This document shows, piece after piece, positions 46,120 to 55,608 of a stretch of 64,000 bases of DNA. This DNA comes from Indiicoccus explosivorum (GTDB taxonomy: Bacteria > Bacillota > Bacilli > Bacillales_A > Planococcaceae). A model generated the notes under the pieces. It worked only from the letters and a program-made list of their open reading frames with translations. It searched no databases and was not told the origin of the DNA. How positions within the stretch are numbered: the stretch's first letter is position 1; every line of letters starts with the position of its first letter. The stretch spans positions 42,927 to 106,926 of the forward strand of contig NZ_NHTN01000007.1 of the NCBI RefSeq assembly GCF_002167005.1, given 5' to 3'. Made by a program: the position numbers and the translations under genes.

Positions 46120-47051
46120 CAGATGACCTCAACCGGTGCAGGAACCCCGTCCCGTATGTTCCTGATGATCGTCGCCGCTTCATGGATGAGTGAACTTTCA
46201 GGTGTGAGCAGGATCCGGTGGAGACTGACAGGTTCAAAAACGGCTTTGACGTCATCCGGTGTCACAAAGCTTCTGCCATCCAGATACGCTTTTCCCTGTG
46301 CCGCATTCGCCAGTGCCAGACCTGCCCTTGAACTTAGGCCGAGTTCGACGGCTTCATGTTCACGGGATGCCCGCACAAGGGCGACGATATATTTTTCGAT
46401 GTCTTCATGGACTTGCACTTCCCCGACAGCGGCCATCCAACGGCGGACGTCTTCCTGTGTGGCGGTCAATCCGCTGAAGCGCCGGCGGCTTTGACCGCCG
46501 CGGAATCCTCTGATGATCCGGAGTTCTTCCGCTTCAGAAGGATAACCGATTTCCAGCCGGAACAGGAACCGGTCGAGTTGTGCGGCAGGGAGCGGAAATG
46601 TCCCCTGCTGTGATTCCACAGGGTTTTGTGTGGCGATCACCATGAACGGATCGGGCAGCCGGACCGTTTCACCATCGATGGTCGCCTGTTTTTCTTCCAT
46701 GGCTTCCAGAAGGCTGGACTGTGTGCGGGGGGTTGCCCGGTTGATTTCATCCGCCAGGAGAAGGTTGGCCATTACAGGACCCGGCCGGAGTTCGAATCGC
46801 TGTTCTTTTGGATTGTAGAAACGGATCCCCGTCACATCGGATGGGAGGACATCCGGCGTAAACTGCAGCCGGTGGAATGCGCCATCGAACGCCGCCGCGA
46901 ATGCTTTCGCCATCCACGTTTTCCCAGACCCCGGAACACTTTCCAGCAGGACATGGCCTCCCTGCAGCAGGGCGATCAGCATAAAATCAAGCTCTTTCTC
47001 CCTGCCGACGACTTGTTCATTAAGCATTGACTTCATCTCATTAATTTCCAA
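46119..47051 (-). CDS. MoxR-family AAA+ ATPase, YeaC-like
   Basis: 310 residues. Walker A SVPGSGKT at 38-45, Walker B LLADEINRA near 96, sensor ATQNPVESQQGTFPLPAAQ and a C-terminal lid with SSRAGLALANAAQ. The TTG at 47051 has GGAGGG seven bases upstream. Head of the second MoxR-DUF58 operon. Closer to YeaC than to the MoxR at 33137-34135, judged by the RFYNPKEQRFELRPGP and AYLDGR segments. Confidence 0.92.
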   Translation of the reverse strand: MEINEMKSMLNEQVVGREKELDFMLIALLQGGHVLLESVPGSGKTWMAKAFAAAFDGAFHRLQFTPDVLPSDVTGIRFYNPKEQRFELRPGPVMANLLLADEINRATPRTQSSLLEAMEEKQATIDGETVRLPDPFMVIATQNPVESQQGTFPLPAAQLDRFLFRLEIGYPSEAEELRIIRGFRGGQSRRRFSGLTATQEDVRRWMAAVGEVQVHEDIEKYIVALVRASREHEAVELGLSSRAGLALANAAQGKAYLDGRSFVTPDDVKAVFEPVSLHRILLTPESSLIHEAATIIRNIRDGVPAPVEVI

Positions 47052-47066
47052 CCGATTTCCCTCCGA

Positions 47067-47267
47067 TTATCCAGGGCGGTCCGTCTCTCTGATGCCGCTC
47101 TTTCCATAAAGCGGACCGCTCCTGCTCTTTTCATAAATGTTCAGCATCGCATCGAGCCTCCTGCTCAGCCGGAGGGCTTCAGGACTTGCCACTCCATGGC
47201 GGACTGCGGATTCGATCATCGCTCTACGCGTCGCTTCCAGTTCTATAACAGATACAGACTGTCTCAC
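47067..47267 (-). CDS. Spo0E-family aspartyl-phosphate phosphatase-like protein
   Basis: 66 residues. The Spo0E signature is present: IELEATRRAMIESAVRHG, then SPEALRLSRRLDAMLNIYEK, whose serine, leucine and aspartate spacing matches the S-x-x-L-D active motif. These small proteins dephosphorylate Spo0A~P and delay sporulation. The GTG at 47267 has GGGAG eight bases upstream. Only 15 bases separate it from the MoxR gene, so it may share that transcript. Confidence 0.82.
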   Translation of the reverse strand: MRQSVSVIELEATRRAMIESAVRHGVASPEALRLSRRLDAMLNIYEKSRSGPLYGKSGIRETDRPG

Positions 47268-47337
47268 ATGGAGCACTCCCAACTGTGCATGGATTTCTGT
47301 CTATTATACATGCAGACCTTAAAGATTGGTACTTTTT

Positions 47338-47526
47338 TCAATTTCTTGGAACTTTATGATATGTATAGATAACCCGACCGTTATGTCCGGCTTCTCCCCG
47401 GAACTGCTTGAAGTCCTCCCGGCCGATCAGCTCATTGCGCACCGCCATGAATTCTTCTTTTTCCACTGCAAGGCTTTTCAACTCGCCTGAAGCGAGCTTG
47501 TCCAATTTTTCTTGTATATCTTCCAT
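47338..47526 (-). CDS. small conserved-looking protein, unknown
   Basis: 62 residues, charged, helical then beta-rich, containing EEFMAVRNELIGREDFKQFRG and GRVIYTYHKVPRN. The ATG at 47526 follows a strong AGGAGGAG, so the longer frame to 47571 is rejected. I do not recognise the family. It lies upstream of the Spo0E-like gene on the same strand. The 277 bases to the next gene (47527-47803) show only promoter-like A/T patches. Confidence 0.65.
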   Translation of the reverse strand: MEDIQEKLDKLASGELKSLAVEKEEFMAVRNELIGREDFKQFRGEAGHNGRVIYTYHKVPRN

Positions 47527-47803
47527 TCCTCTCCTCCTCAATTCCCTTAACCACTGTTTTTCCAGCACCATTTTTCAGCAGGCGCTGCCCGCTGGCCACT
47601 CTTTAAAACGCGCTACTGACTACTATACAGCAAGCGCCGCCGGAAATCAGCTGCTTCCGAGATAGCGGGACTGCGGAGCTGTTTTTCAGACCCGGGATTT
47701 TTTTATTAAGACTATTTCACTGTTTTACGCCCACCCTCTGCCAGAGAGGAGTGAAACCTGTCATAATGTTCATGCGTCAACTGTTTTAAAGGGAGGGTTA
47801 CAA

Positions 47804-48550
47804 ATGGATGTTAAATTGAAATTCGCCGCTGTCCTGCTTTCTGCGGGAGCACTCGCTGCTTGCGGAACGGAAGAAGCTGGGCCGGCGGAAGCGGATGTCG
47901 CTGAAGAGACCACTGAAGAGACAGAAAGTGTGTCCAGTGATACAGAAGCCGCTGAACCGGAGGAAGCGGCAGAAGAAGAACCGGCTGTTGAAGAAACCGA
48001 TTCGGCTGAGGAACCGGCTCCTGAGGAAGAGCCTGCGGAAGAACTTGCAGAAGAACCTGCGCAAGCTGCGCCGGGAGAGACTGCCGCTCTCGCCTTCACA
48101 ATGGGAAGCGGCGCTCAGGAAGCAGAAGCTGTCTATACGGAAAGCCCGGAGCAATCCTACATAATCGCACTGCTGCCGGAGTTTGAACTGACTTCTGAAG
48201 AACCGAATAAAGATGTTCTCTATTGGACTGAAAACGATTCCGTCTTCATGCGGATTGAAACGTTCGCTCCAGGTGAAATCGATTTCGCTTTTGCTGCTGA
48301 TGCCATGGAACAAACGCTGCAGGCGGTGAATCCGGAAGGTGAAATCACTGAGTCTGCCGCCATCGATCCTTCTGCATACGTCAACGCGAAAGCGCTGGAA
48401 GTGCCGACCGACAATGGCATGGTCACTGGCGCTGTCTATGAGACTGCGGATTCGATCGTCCGCCTTACCATCTACGATACGGCAGAAGCGAACGCGACTG
48501 ACGCATTCGTATCCATGGCTGAAACGATCCAAGTCCAGCCTGCTGAATAA
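47804..48550 (+). CDS. acidic-linker lipoprotein, unknown
   Basis: 248 residues. A signal peptide ends in lipobox GALAAC, then an extremely Glu/Ala/Pro/Thr-rich linker (about 22-92) leads to a small folded domain of about 150 residues with TESPEQSYIIALLPEF and KDVLYWTENDSVFMRIETF. No known catalytic motif. The linker resembles that of the deacetylase lipoprotein at 14807-15712. GGGAGG precedes the ATG. Monocistronic with a strong terminator. Function unknown; a surface binding protein is plausible. Confidence 0.78.
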   Translation: MDVKLKFAAVLLSAGALAACGTEEAGPAEADVAEETTEETESVSSDTEAAEPEEAAEEEPAVEETDSAEEPAPEEEPAEELAEEPAQAAPGETAALAFTMGSGAQEAEAVYTESPEQSYIIALLPEFELTSEEPNKDVLYWTENDSVFMRIETFAPGEIDFAFAADAMEQTLQAVNPEGEITESAAIDPSAYVNAKALEVPTDNGMVTGAVYETADSIVRLTIYDTAEANATDAFVSMAETIQVQPAE

Positions 48551-48556
48551 ACTGCA

Positions 48557-48600
48557 GACAAAAGGAGCCGCCGGGGAATGTCCCGGCGGCTCCTTTTTTT
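48557..48600. terminator. terminator between the lipoprotein and mhqR genes
   Basis: GGAGCCGCCGGG pairs with CCCGGCGGCTCC, with A and T runs on both sides, serving both convergent genes. Confidence 0.9.
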
Positions 48601-49042
48601 AATATGATAAGTCTTTGATCGACAAGCCGAGTTTTTTCAGCAGTTCGATCGCTTCATCCTTTTCCTCAGCGGAAAGTGAATCCGTCAGTTCATGGAGATG
48701 CTGTTCATGCTCCGGAAAAAGACTCGCCATCAGTGCCTTGCCTTCCTCAGTGATTTCTGCATAAGTGACCCTGCGGTCAGTCGGACAGTTCACCCGCTCC
48801 AAATAACCCCGTTTCTCAAGCTTATCGATGACATAAGTAATCGAACCGCTTGCCAGCAGGATTTTCCCTCCGATTTTCTGAAGAGGCTGTTTGCCTTTAT
48901 GGTACAGCAGTTCAAGAACCGCGAACTCGGTCGGATTCAGCCCGTTCGACTGGAAGAATTGGTTTGTTTTCTCTGTAATGGCCTTATGGGCTCTGGACAG
49001 GACAATAAAGAGCTTCAGTGACTGCTTGATTTCTTCATTCAT
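48599..49042 (-). CDS. mhqR: MarR-family regulator, MhqR-like
   Basis: 147 residues with a winged helix. QSLKLFIVLSRAHKAI, LNPTEFAVLELLYHKG, ILLASGSITYVIDKLEKRG and CPTDRRVTYAEIT closely follow B. subtilis MhqR (YkvE), which represses quinone- and thiol-stress genes. The ATG at 49042 is chosen by that N-terminus; the ribosome site is weak. No mhq target genes are adjacent, so its regulon lies elsewhere. Confidence 0.8.
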   Translation of the reverse strand: MNEEIKQSLKLFIVLSRAHKAITEKTNQFFQSNGLNPTEFAVLELLYHKGKQPLQKIGGKILLASGSITYVIDKLEKRGYLERVNCPTDRRVTYAEITEEGKALMASLFPEHEQHLHELTDSLSAEEKDEAIELLKKLGLSIKDLSY

Positions 49043-49092
49043 TCGATTCACTCGTTTCAGCTGAATTCATTCCTCAATTATAGCGGGACATT

Positions 49093-49581
49093 TCAGGACT
49101 TGTCAAAAATAGGAGGAGCTATCACCTTTTCATGGACGAGCAGCCCCTCTTTCAGCGAAACTTTGTTTCCTGCATAGCCGACCAGCTTTTTGTCTTTTCC
49201 GATCACCCGGTGACAGGGGATGATGATCCCGATCGGGTTCCGGCGGTTCGCCTGCCCGACAGCCCGCATCGCTTTCGGATTGCCGATCCGTTCAGCCAGT
49301 TCCTGGTAGCTGATGGCCTGCCCGAACGGAATCCGCTGCAGTTCCTGCCATACCCTCTCCTGAAAATCGGTCCCTTTCACGCTGAGCGGCAGTTCGAACT
49401 GCTCCCGGGTTCCCGAAAAGTATTCCTCCAGCTGCTGTTTCGCCTTGTCCATCACGGCTCTTTCTTCTGGTGTTCCCTCTCCTGAGAAGACCGGTTCGCC
49501 AAAATCAACTTGCGTGACCGCACCATCCTCCACACGGATTACAACCGGTTCGATCGGAGTCTCTACTGTTTCTGTCAGCAT
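49093..49581 (-). CDS. ogt: methylated-DNA--protein-cysteine methyltransferase
   Basis: Repairs O6-alkylguanine by transferring the alkyl group to its own cysteine. 162 residues. GTDFQERVWQELQRIPFGQAISY, the helix-turn-helix NPKAMRAVGQANRRNP and the active-site IIPCHRVIG are unmistakable. The ATG at 49581 matches the family start; the frame extended to 49770 is rejected. The acidic N-terminal domain is short, as in Ogt. Confidence 0.93.
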   Translation of the reverse strand: MLTETVETPIEPVVIRVEDGAVTQVDFGEPVFSGEGTPEERAVMDKAKQQLEEYFSGTREQFELPLSVKGTDFQERVWQELQRIPFGQAISYQELAERIGNPKAMRAVGQANRRNPIGIIIPCHRVIGKDKKLVGYAGNKVSLKEGLLVHEKVIAPPIFDKS

Positions 49582-49644
49582 AAGGCACGCTCCATTCCTG
49601 GTTCTTTTCTTTATTGTACCCGTCACCGCGCGAAGAGGGAACAA

Positions 49645-49691
49645 AAGAATCCCCAAGATGTGCAGGCTGCTCACCCTGGGGATTCCATTTG
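49645..49691 (-). terminator. terminator of ktrD
   Basis: GAATCCCCA pairs with TGGGGATTC on the minus strand, with a long loop, then TTTTGTT. Confidence 0.7.
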
Positions 49692-49708
49692 AATCGGTCA
49701 AGCGGTAC

Positions 49709-51058
49709 TCAGCCGATGATGACACGTTCTTTCGGATAATGGAAGTTCGTTGGATCCGATTTTCCGCCAAGCGAGAAGATGAATGAAATCAGCCCGACCC
49801 GGCCGATGAACATCAGCGCCATGATGACGAACTTGCCGGGTGTCGAAAGTTCATCCGTCAGGCCGATCGACATTCCGCACGTCCCGAATGCGGACGAAAC
49901 TTCGAAGAGGATCGCAACGATTTCCGCTTCCGGTTCCGTGATGAGCAGGATGACGATCGAGCCGAGAAGCAGGAATCCCGACAGAATGATCACGGCGAAC
50001 GCCCGGAAAACATCCACGAGATACACTTCCCGGTTAAACACTTTAATGTTGTTTTTGCCCCTCGCAAAGTTAATCAAGAATAGGATTGCAATGGCAAATG
50101 TGGTGGTCCGGATGCCGCCCCCCACCGAACTCGGGGACGCGCCGATGAACATGAGTGCACTCATGAATACATTAGTCGCTTCGCTGAACAGGCTGACATC
50201 TATGGTCGTGAGGCCGCCGGATCGGGATGAGACCGACTGGAACAGTGCAGCAAAGAACATTTCGTGCCAGGCCATGTTCCTGAACGAGTTCCCCGCTTCG
50301 AGCAGCAGAATTCCCGCGGTGCCGGCCACGAGCAGGATTCCGAATGTAGCAGTCGTGATTTTTGTGAACAGCGAAAACCGGAACAGCCGGTCCGAACTGG
50401 ACAGGAATGCCTTTACTTCGATCAGGACGGGAAACCCGATCGCCCCGAGGATGATCAGCATAATGACGATGATCTGGACGAAATAATCATTAAAGTACGG
50501 CAGCAGGGAAGCTCCGGTGATATCGAAGCCGCCGTTCGTCGTCGCCGAAATGGAAGTGAACGTCCCGTGGAGGAGCGCCTCCCCGAATGAATCGTAAAAC
50601 TGAGTGAAATAAAGTGTCAGGATAATCGCTCCCGCAGTTTCGATCAGCAGCATGATCTGGATGATTTCCCGGATAAGGTTGACGGCGCCGGAAATCTGGG
50701 TCTGGTTATGGTCGATCATGATAAGCTGACGCTCACGGAGACCGATACGCTTCCCGAGCAGAAGCCAGAAAAACGTCCCGATCGACATGATGCCGATGCC
50801 GCCTAGCTGCATGATGAACATTAAAATGATCAGTCCGGCTACATTGTACGTTTCAATTACCGTTAAAACGGAAAGGCCCGTCACACTCACTGCGCTTACC
50901 GCTGTAAAGAGGCTGTCGATCAACGGCACATCCACCCCTTCCTCGTGGATCCCTGGGATGAGCAAGAGAAGGAAAGAAAGAGCGATGGCCGCAAAATAAT
51001 ACGTAGCAATCAGTTGGGCAGGAGCTAAATTTTTTATTCTCCAGAGCAGTGTATTCAT
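49709..51058 (-). CDS. ktrD: Ktr potassium uptake membrane subunit KtrD
   Basis: 449-residue TrkH/KtrB-type channel with four pore repeats: TAVSAVSVTGLS, TSISATTNGGFD, QSVSSRSGGLTT and SSAFGTCGMSIG each supply a filter glycine. The length and the C-terminal GRVGLISFIFSLGGK match KtrB/KtrD. The regulator KtrC lies at 25458-26117, and no ktrA-like gene is adjacent, which favours KtrD. The ATG at 51058 is seven bases from AAAGGG. I saw no c-di-AMP riboswitch in the short upstream gap. Confidence 0.9.
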   Translation of the reverse strand: MNTLLWRIKNLAPAQLIATYYFAAIALSFLLLLIPGIHEEGVDVPLIDSLFTAVSAVSVTGLSVLTVIETYNVAGLIILMFIMQLGGIGIMSIGTFFWLLLGKRIGLRERQLIMIDHNQTQISGAVNLIREIIQIMLLIETAGAIILTLYFTQFYDSFGEALLHGTFTSISATTNGGFDITGASLLPYFNDYFVQIIVIMLIILGAIGFPVLIEVKAFLSSSDRLFRFSLFTKITTATFGILLVAGTAGILLLEAGNSFRNMAWHEMFFAALFQSVSSRSGGLTTIDVSLFSEATNVFMSALMFIGASPSSVGGGIRTTTFAIAILFLINFARGKNNIKVFNREVYLVDVFRAFAVIILSGFLLLGSIVILLITEPEAEIVAILFEVSSAFGTCGMSIGLTDELSTPGKFVIMALMFIGRVGLISFIFSLGGKSDPTNFHYPKERVIIG

Positions 51059-51107
51059 CAAAAAACCCTTTCGGCCTTAATATCTCCCCTCATTCTATGG
51101 AATCCGG

Positions 51108-51140
51108 GCAAAAAAAGAAAGGGGACTCTCCCCCTTTCCG
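51108..51140 (-). terminator. terminator of the SDR gene at 51161
   Basis: GAAAGGGG pairs with CCCCTTTC on the minus strand, followed by seven Ts. Confidence 0.85.
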
Positions 51141-51160
51141 GCAAAAACTTCGGGCGTTCA

Positions 51161-52237
51161 TCAAGTGATCGGAATGTGTTTTGAATCATCCGCCTTGTTC
51201 GCTTCATAGAAACTGATCATGGCCGGCATCGTCCGGATGAAGTCGGGACAGCTGATGCCGCTCCCGGCCAGAAGCTTCCCGGCATTGGATGTATCGAATT
51301 CCGCTGGCCAGTCGAAGTAATCGAGCGTCTCTTTTTCCACTTTCAGCAGTTGCCTTACCGGCCGGAGATTCATGCCAGCCTGTGCGAATTTTTTCGGAAT
51401 CCGCCCTTTCGGCGGTCTGCCGGTCATGCCCATTACCATCGCCCGGTAAACTTCCTCGATCGGATGCGGAGCCGGGTCCGTCAGATGGACCGTCTCCCCT
51501 TCCGCTTCCGGCAGTCTGCTCAAATAAACCGATGCATCCAGTATGTAATCCACCGGCACGACATTCAGGAATTCCGCTGACCGCCCGATGTACGGGATGG
51601 CCGGCAGCTGACGGAGCCGGTCGATCATATTGAGGAAAAAGTACGGTCCGTCGAATTTGATCGTTTCCCCGGTCACCGAGTGTCCGCGTACGATTCCCGG
51701 GCGGATGATGGTGACAGGAAGTTCGTCTTTCAGCGAATCGACAAGGAGCTCTGCTTCGAATTTCGTTTCTTCGTAATGATTCTTGAAACTCTCCGGCCGG
51801 ATCAGCTCATGCTCGTACAGGCGGCCCTCCCGCCTTCCCGCGACGTAAGCGGTACTGAAATACATATAGCGCTCAAGCTTCGGCAATTGCTTTAAGAACT
51901 CATTCACTTTCCCGGTCCCTTCGACATTGACCTTCCAGGCGATATCCCGAGGTACAGCCAAATCGTAAACCGCAGCCAGATGCCAGAACACCACTTCGTT
52001 CCTTGCCATCCTTTTCTTTGCGTCTTCGCTGACGGCAAGCCCCGGTTCTGTAATATCCCCTTCAATCAGCCTCACTTGGACGCCCGTTTCCTGAAGGATC
52101 GCTTCCGCTTCGCGCTGCGCTTTCTCCCATTCTTTCTTCAGCACGATCGCCGACAAGTCTGTTTCCTGCTCCGCCACCCGGCGCATCAGCCGACTGGCAA
52201 TAAACCCTGGAAATCCGGTGAAAACAATTTCCTTCAA
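51161..52237 (-). CDS. extended SDR, fatty acyl-CoA reductase/thioester-reductase-like
   Basis: 358 residues. NAD(P) motif TGFPGFIASRLMRRV, VFWHLAAVYDL, YFSTAYVAGRREG, and the catalytic YEETKFEAE (Tyr-x-x-x-Lys). HYEETKFEAE and IIRPGIVRGHSVTGE resemble the NAD_binding_4 (male-sterility) family. These reduce acyl thioesters or epimerise sugars; the substrate is not decided. The TTG at 52237 lies seven bases after AGGAGGG. Monocistronic. Confidence 0.82.
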   Translation of the reverse strand: MKEIVFTGFPGFIASRLMRRVAEQETDLSAIVLKKEWEKAQREAEAILQETGVQVRLIEGDITEPGLAVSEDAKKRMARNEVVFWHLAAVYDLAVPRDIAWKVNVEGTGKVNEFLKQLPKLERYMYFSTAYVAGRREGRLYEHELIRPESFKNHYEETKFEAELLVDSLKDELPVTIIRPGIVRGHSVTGETIKFDGPYFFLNMIDRLRQLPAIPYIGRSAEFLNVVPVDYILDASVYLSRLPEAEGETVHLTDPAPHPIEEVYRAMVMGMTGRPPKGRIPKKFAQAGMNLRPVRQLLKVEKETLDYFDWPAEFDTSNAGKLLAGSGISCPDFIRTMPAMISFYEANKADDSKHIPIT

Positions 52238-52286
52238 TTTACATCCCTCCTTTCTTTAATTGTATCGGAAATTCTGAAAACCGGCA

Positions 52287-52321
52287 CAAAAAAGCCATGG
52301 ACCTTCCGGGGCCCATGGCTT
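52287..52321 (-). terminator. terminator of the RND gene
   Basis: AAGCCATGG pairs with CCATGGCTT on the minus strand, then a T run. Confidence 0.8.
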
Positions 52322-52326
52322 AATGG

Positions 52327-55300
52327 TTATTTTTTCTTACGGCGCCTCGTCTCTTTATCAAACAGGCTGTAGACGACAGGAACGACGTAAAGCGTCAGGA
52401 ACGTGGAACTGATCATGCCGCCGATCACAGTGATGCCCATCGGCTGATTGATCTCTGTCCCTTCGCCGATACCGAGTGCCAGCGGCAGCAGGCCGAGAAT
52501 GGTCGTCAGGGCCGTCATCAATATCGGACGGAGCCGGTCGCGGACGGAGAGGATGATGGCATCGTGGGATCCGACTCCCGCAGCTTTCCGCTGGTTGATG
52601 TAGTCGACAAGCACAATCCCATTATTCACCACAATCCCAACCAGGACGAGCAGACCGATGACCGCCGTGATGCTGATGGGTGTATCTGTTGCCACAAGCG
52701 CGATGGACATGCCGATCACCATGAGCGGTACGGTGAACATGATGACGAACGGGTACTTGAACGATTCGAACTGTGCCGCCATCACGATGTAGACAAGCAC
52801 GACCGCCATGGCGACGGCCAGGATCATGTCATCCATCGAATCCATCAGCAGTTCCCGGTCGCCGCCGAAGGAGATGTCCGTCTGGTTGCTCAGCCCGAGG
52901 TCCGCGATTTCGGCATCCACCCGCTCCGACATCTCGCCGAGGGTGACATCCGATTCATAGCGGAGTGTGAATGAGACGCTCCGGGCCTGATTCGTCCTGC
53001 TGATACTCACAGGGCCTTCCGTCACTTCGATGTCGGCCAATTCCTCCAATGCCACGAATGTGCCGGACGGCGTCCTGAGCTGCAGGTCCCGCAGCTGTTC
53101 GACACTGTCCCGGAACTGTTCTGAGTAGCGCACATAGACGCTGTACACTTCGTCTTCTTCCGTCACGATCTGCGTCGCCAGCGCCCCTCGGGTGATATTG
53201 TTCACTGTCTGTGCAATCTGGACGGGTGCGAGGCCATATTCCGCAGCCATTTCCCGGTCAACTGTCACTTGGACTTCCTCCACCGTCTCTTCCAGGTCGG
53301 TCGTCAGTTCAGTCACATTCGGGAGGGTCACCAGCGTTTCGCTGATCGCATCCACTGCTTCTTCCAGTCGCTGGCCATCTGTATCGGTGACAGTGAAGGA
53401 CAGGGTATTCGGCGCAGAGCCGGCTGCTGTCTGGAGGTTGAAATTCACTTCCGCCCGGTCGCCGACAGCTTCAGTCACTTCAGGCTGCACGTCGTCCACG
53501 AACTGGAATATCGAGCGGTCACGCTGTTCCAGCGGAACTAGTTTTACGTAGACTTCCGCCTGATTCGTGACTGGCGCTCCCCTGGAGAGGCTTTCCTGCG
53601 TTCCGCCGATGAGACTGACATAGACGTCCACATCCTCTTCATCTGCTAAGGTGTCCTCGATGTCCTGCACCACTTCTTCTGTCGCTTCGACGGAAGCTCC
53701 GGGATCGAGTTCCGCACTGATGCTGACAAATCCTTCATCCGTCGCCGGCAGGAATTCCGCACCGACACGTGTCAGTCCCCAAATCCCTGCTCCGAGCAGG
53801 ACAAGGGCCGACAGCAGGACAAGGGCCCGGTGCCGGAGCGCCCAGACAACGGAGCCGGCGAATCCAGTCATATACCGCGAACGCTGCCGCTTTTCCTCAA
53901 CGCTCGAATCATGCGGCTTCAGCATTTTCGACGCCAGCATCGGAATGACAGTCAGTGCAACAGCGAGTGATGCGAACAGACTGAAAGAGATCGTCAAGGC
54001 GAACTCCGTAAAAATCTGGCCGATCAGACCGGAAATGAAGATGACCGGCACGAATACGGCGACGGTCGTGAGGGTCGATGCCGTAATGGCCCCTGCCACT
54101 TCCTTCGCTCCGTCAGCCGCGGCCTTCCTCGGCGTTTTTTCCATGCCGAGGTGGCGTTCGATATTCTCGATCACCACGATCGCATTATCGACAAGCATCC
54201 CGATGCCGAGTGCCAGTGCACCGAGTGTCATAATATTCAGCGCGAAATCGGCGAAATACATCAGGACGAATGTAACGATCACCGAATAAGGAATGGCCAC
54301 ACCGATGATGATCGGACTTTTGATTCCCCGGAGAAATAAAAACAGGACGAGCATCGCGAAGATTCCGCCATACAGCAGCGTCTGCGCAATGTTATCGATC
54401 GCCCGCTGGACATAGTCGCCCTGATCGAACAGGATATCCGCCTCCACATCACTGAAGCGGTCCTGTTCCAGAAGCTCGTCCAGCCGTTCCTGGAAAGCGG
54501 TAGATACTTGCGCAGTATTCGCCCCCGATTCCTGCAGGACGCTCAGCAGGACAGCCGGTTCTTCGTTCGCCCGGGTCTCCGTGACAGTATCCTGTTCACC
54601 CAGTTCAACATCCGCCACATCTTGCAGCAGGACATTCTCGCCCGTCAGCGGATCCACCGTAACGATCAAGTTCCGGATTTCCTCCACAGAAGTCAGTGTA
54701 CTGACAATCCGTGTCGCCAATTGCCGGCCGTCTTCCGTTTGGATCGGTTCGCCCGGCAGTGAAACGTTGTTCGCCTGCAGCACCTGGACGATATCCGACT
54801 GCTGCAGTCCGTATTCTTCCAAGACTTCCGGATCCAGTTCGACTTGCACTTCTTCGATAAGGGATCCGGTCACATTGACACTCGCCACCCCTTCAGTCTG
54901 CCGGAGTTCAGTCTCCAGTTCTTCCGCCAGCACGCGGACGTCCGTTTCTGCATCAGTTGCCCGAAGCGAGAGCTGGATGATCGGAAACTGGGCCGGATCG
55001 AACTTCAGAAACTGAGGTTCGGCGGCATCTTCCGGCAGCGGGGTCTGATCGATCCGCTGCAGCACATCCGATTGGACTTCGTCGATGTCCGTGGACCAGC
55101 CGAATTCCAAAAGGATGAAATTCGCCCCTTCCTGGGAAGTCGATTGGATAGTCTGAATGCCGGGCAGTGTCGCAAGACTCGCTTCAAGCGGTTCTGTCAC
55201 CTGCTCGCCGACTTCGGTCGGGCTCGCACCAGGATAATTTGTCACCACCACACCGATCGGCGGATTCAATTCAGGAATAAGTGTCACAGGGATGCGTGTG

Positions 55301-55386
55301 AATGAAACAGCTCCTAAAATCAGAACCAAAAACATCACAACTGTCGTAAAGACAGGCCGTTTAATTGAAAATTCACTCAGTTTCAT
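52327..55386 (-). CDS. swrC: RND-family efflux transporter, SwrC/YerP-like
   Basis: 1019-residue proton-driven exporter of the AcrB family with 12 helices and two large outer loops. N-terminal IKRPVFTTVVMFLVLILG; helix 4 has GMLVDNAIVVIENIERH with the proton-relay aspartate; the C-terminal half repeats with VGIVVNNGIVLVDYINQ. B. subtilis SwrC gives surfactin and acriflavine resistance and swarming. No membrane-fusion or outer-membrane protein gene is adjacent, as expected for a Gram-positive. GAGAGGA precedes the ATG. Confidence 0.9.
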   Translation of the reverse strand: MKLSEFSIKRPVFTTVVMFLVLILGAVSFTRIPVTLIPELNPPIGVVVTNYPGASPTEVGEQVTEPLEASLATLPGIQTIQSTSQEGANFILLEFGWSTDIDEVQSDVLQRIDQTPLPEDAAEPQFLKFDPAQFPIIQLSLRATDAETDVRVLAEELETELRQTEGVASVNVTGSLIEEVQVELDPEVLEEYGLQQSDIVQVLQANNVSLPGEPIQTEDGRQLATRIVSTLTSVEEIRNLIVTVDPLTGENVLLQDVADVELGEQDTVTETRANEEPAVLLSVLQESGANTAQVSTAFQERLDELLEQDRFSDVEADILFDQGDYVQRAIDNIAQTLLYGGIFAMLVLFLFLRGIKSPIIIGVAIPYSVIVTFVLMYFADFALNIMTLGALALGIGMLVDNAIVVIENIERHLGMEKTPRKAAADGAKEVAGAITASTLTTVAVFVPVIFISGLIGQIFTEFALTISFSLFASLAVALTVIPMLASKMLKPHDSSVEEKRQRSRYMTGFAGSVVWALRHRALVLLSALVLLGAGIWGLTRVGAEFLPATDEGFVSISAELDPGASVEATEEVVQDIEDTLADEEDVDVYVSLIGGTQESLSRGAPVTNQAEVYVKLVPLEQRDRSIFQFVDDVQPEVTEAVGDRAEVNFNLQTAAGSAPNTLSFTVTDTDGQRLEEAVDAISETLVTLPNVTELTTDLEETVEEVQVTVDREMAAEYGLAPVQIAQTVNNITRGALATQIVTEEDEVYSVYVRYSEQFRDSVEQLRDLQLRTPSGTFVALEELADIEVTEGPVSISRTNQARSVSFTLRYESDVTLGEMSERVDAEIADLGLSNQTDISFGGDRELLMDSMDDMILAVAMAVVLVYIVMAAQFESFKYPFVIMFTVPLMVIGMSIALVATDTPISITAVIGLLVLVGIVVNNGIVLVDYINQRKAAGVGSHDAIILSVRDRLRPILMTALTTILGLLPLALGIGEGTEINQPMGITVIGGMISSTFLTLYVVPVVYSLFDKETRRRKKK

Positions 55387-55574
55387 GGTAAATGTTCCTC
55401 TCCTGCCGAAAACCCGGCTGCATACTGTTAATCATATGGAATCATCCAGAAGAGTTCAAATAGGGGGCAAAAAACCTGACGCTTCCCATCGGTGCCGGTG
55501 TCACAATTTGTTCAAACAGCACCCCTGGTTGTATCAGCAGCGTACTTTCAGCGGTCCTTCATGAAATAATGCCG

Positions 55575-55608
55575 CAACAAAAAAATCCGCCCGAAGGCGG
55601 ATTTTTAG
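55575..55608 (-). terminator. terminator of prfC
   Basis: AAAATCCGCC pairs with GGCGGATTTT on the minus strand with loop TTCG, then a T run. Confidence 0.9.

Noticed and set aside
49582..49770. N-terminal extension of ogt
   Set aside because: The extra 63 residues are not part of the family, have no ribosome site and overlap the ktrD terminator.
51059..51160. c-di-AMP (ydaO-type) riboswitch before ktrD
   Set aside because: The gap is only about 100 bases and is mostly the terminator of the gene on the other side of it in coordinate order; no ydaO core motifs were seen.
52327..55386. Tripartite efflux operon
   Set aside because: No membrane-fusion or outer-membrane channel gene is adjacent; it is a stand-alone SwrC-type exporter.
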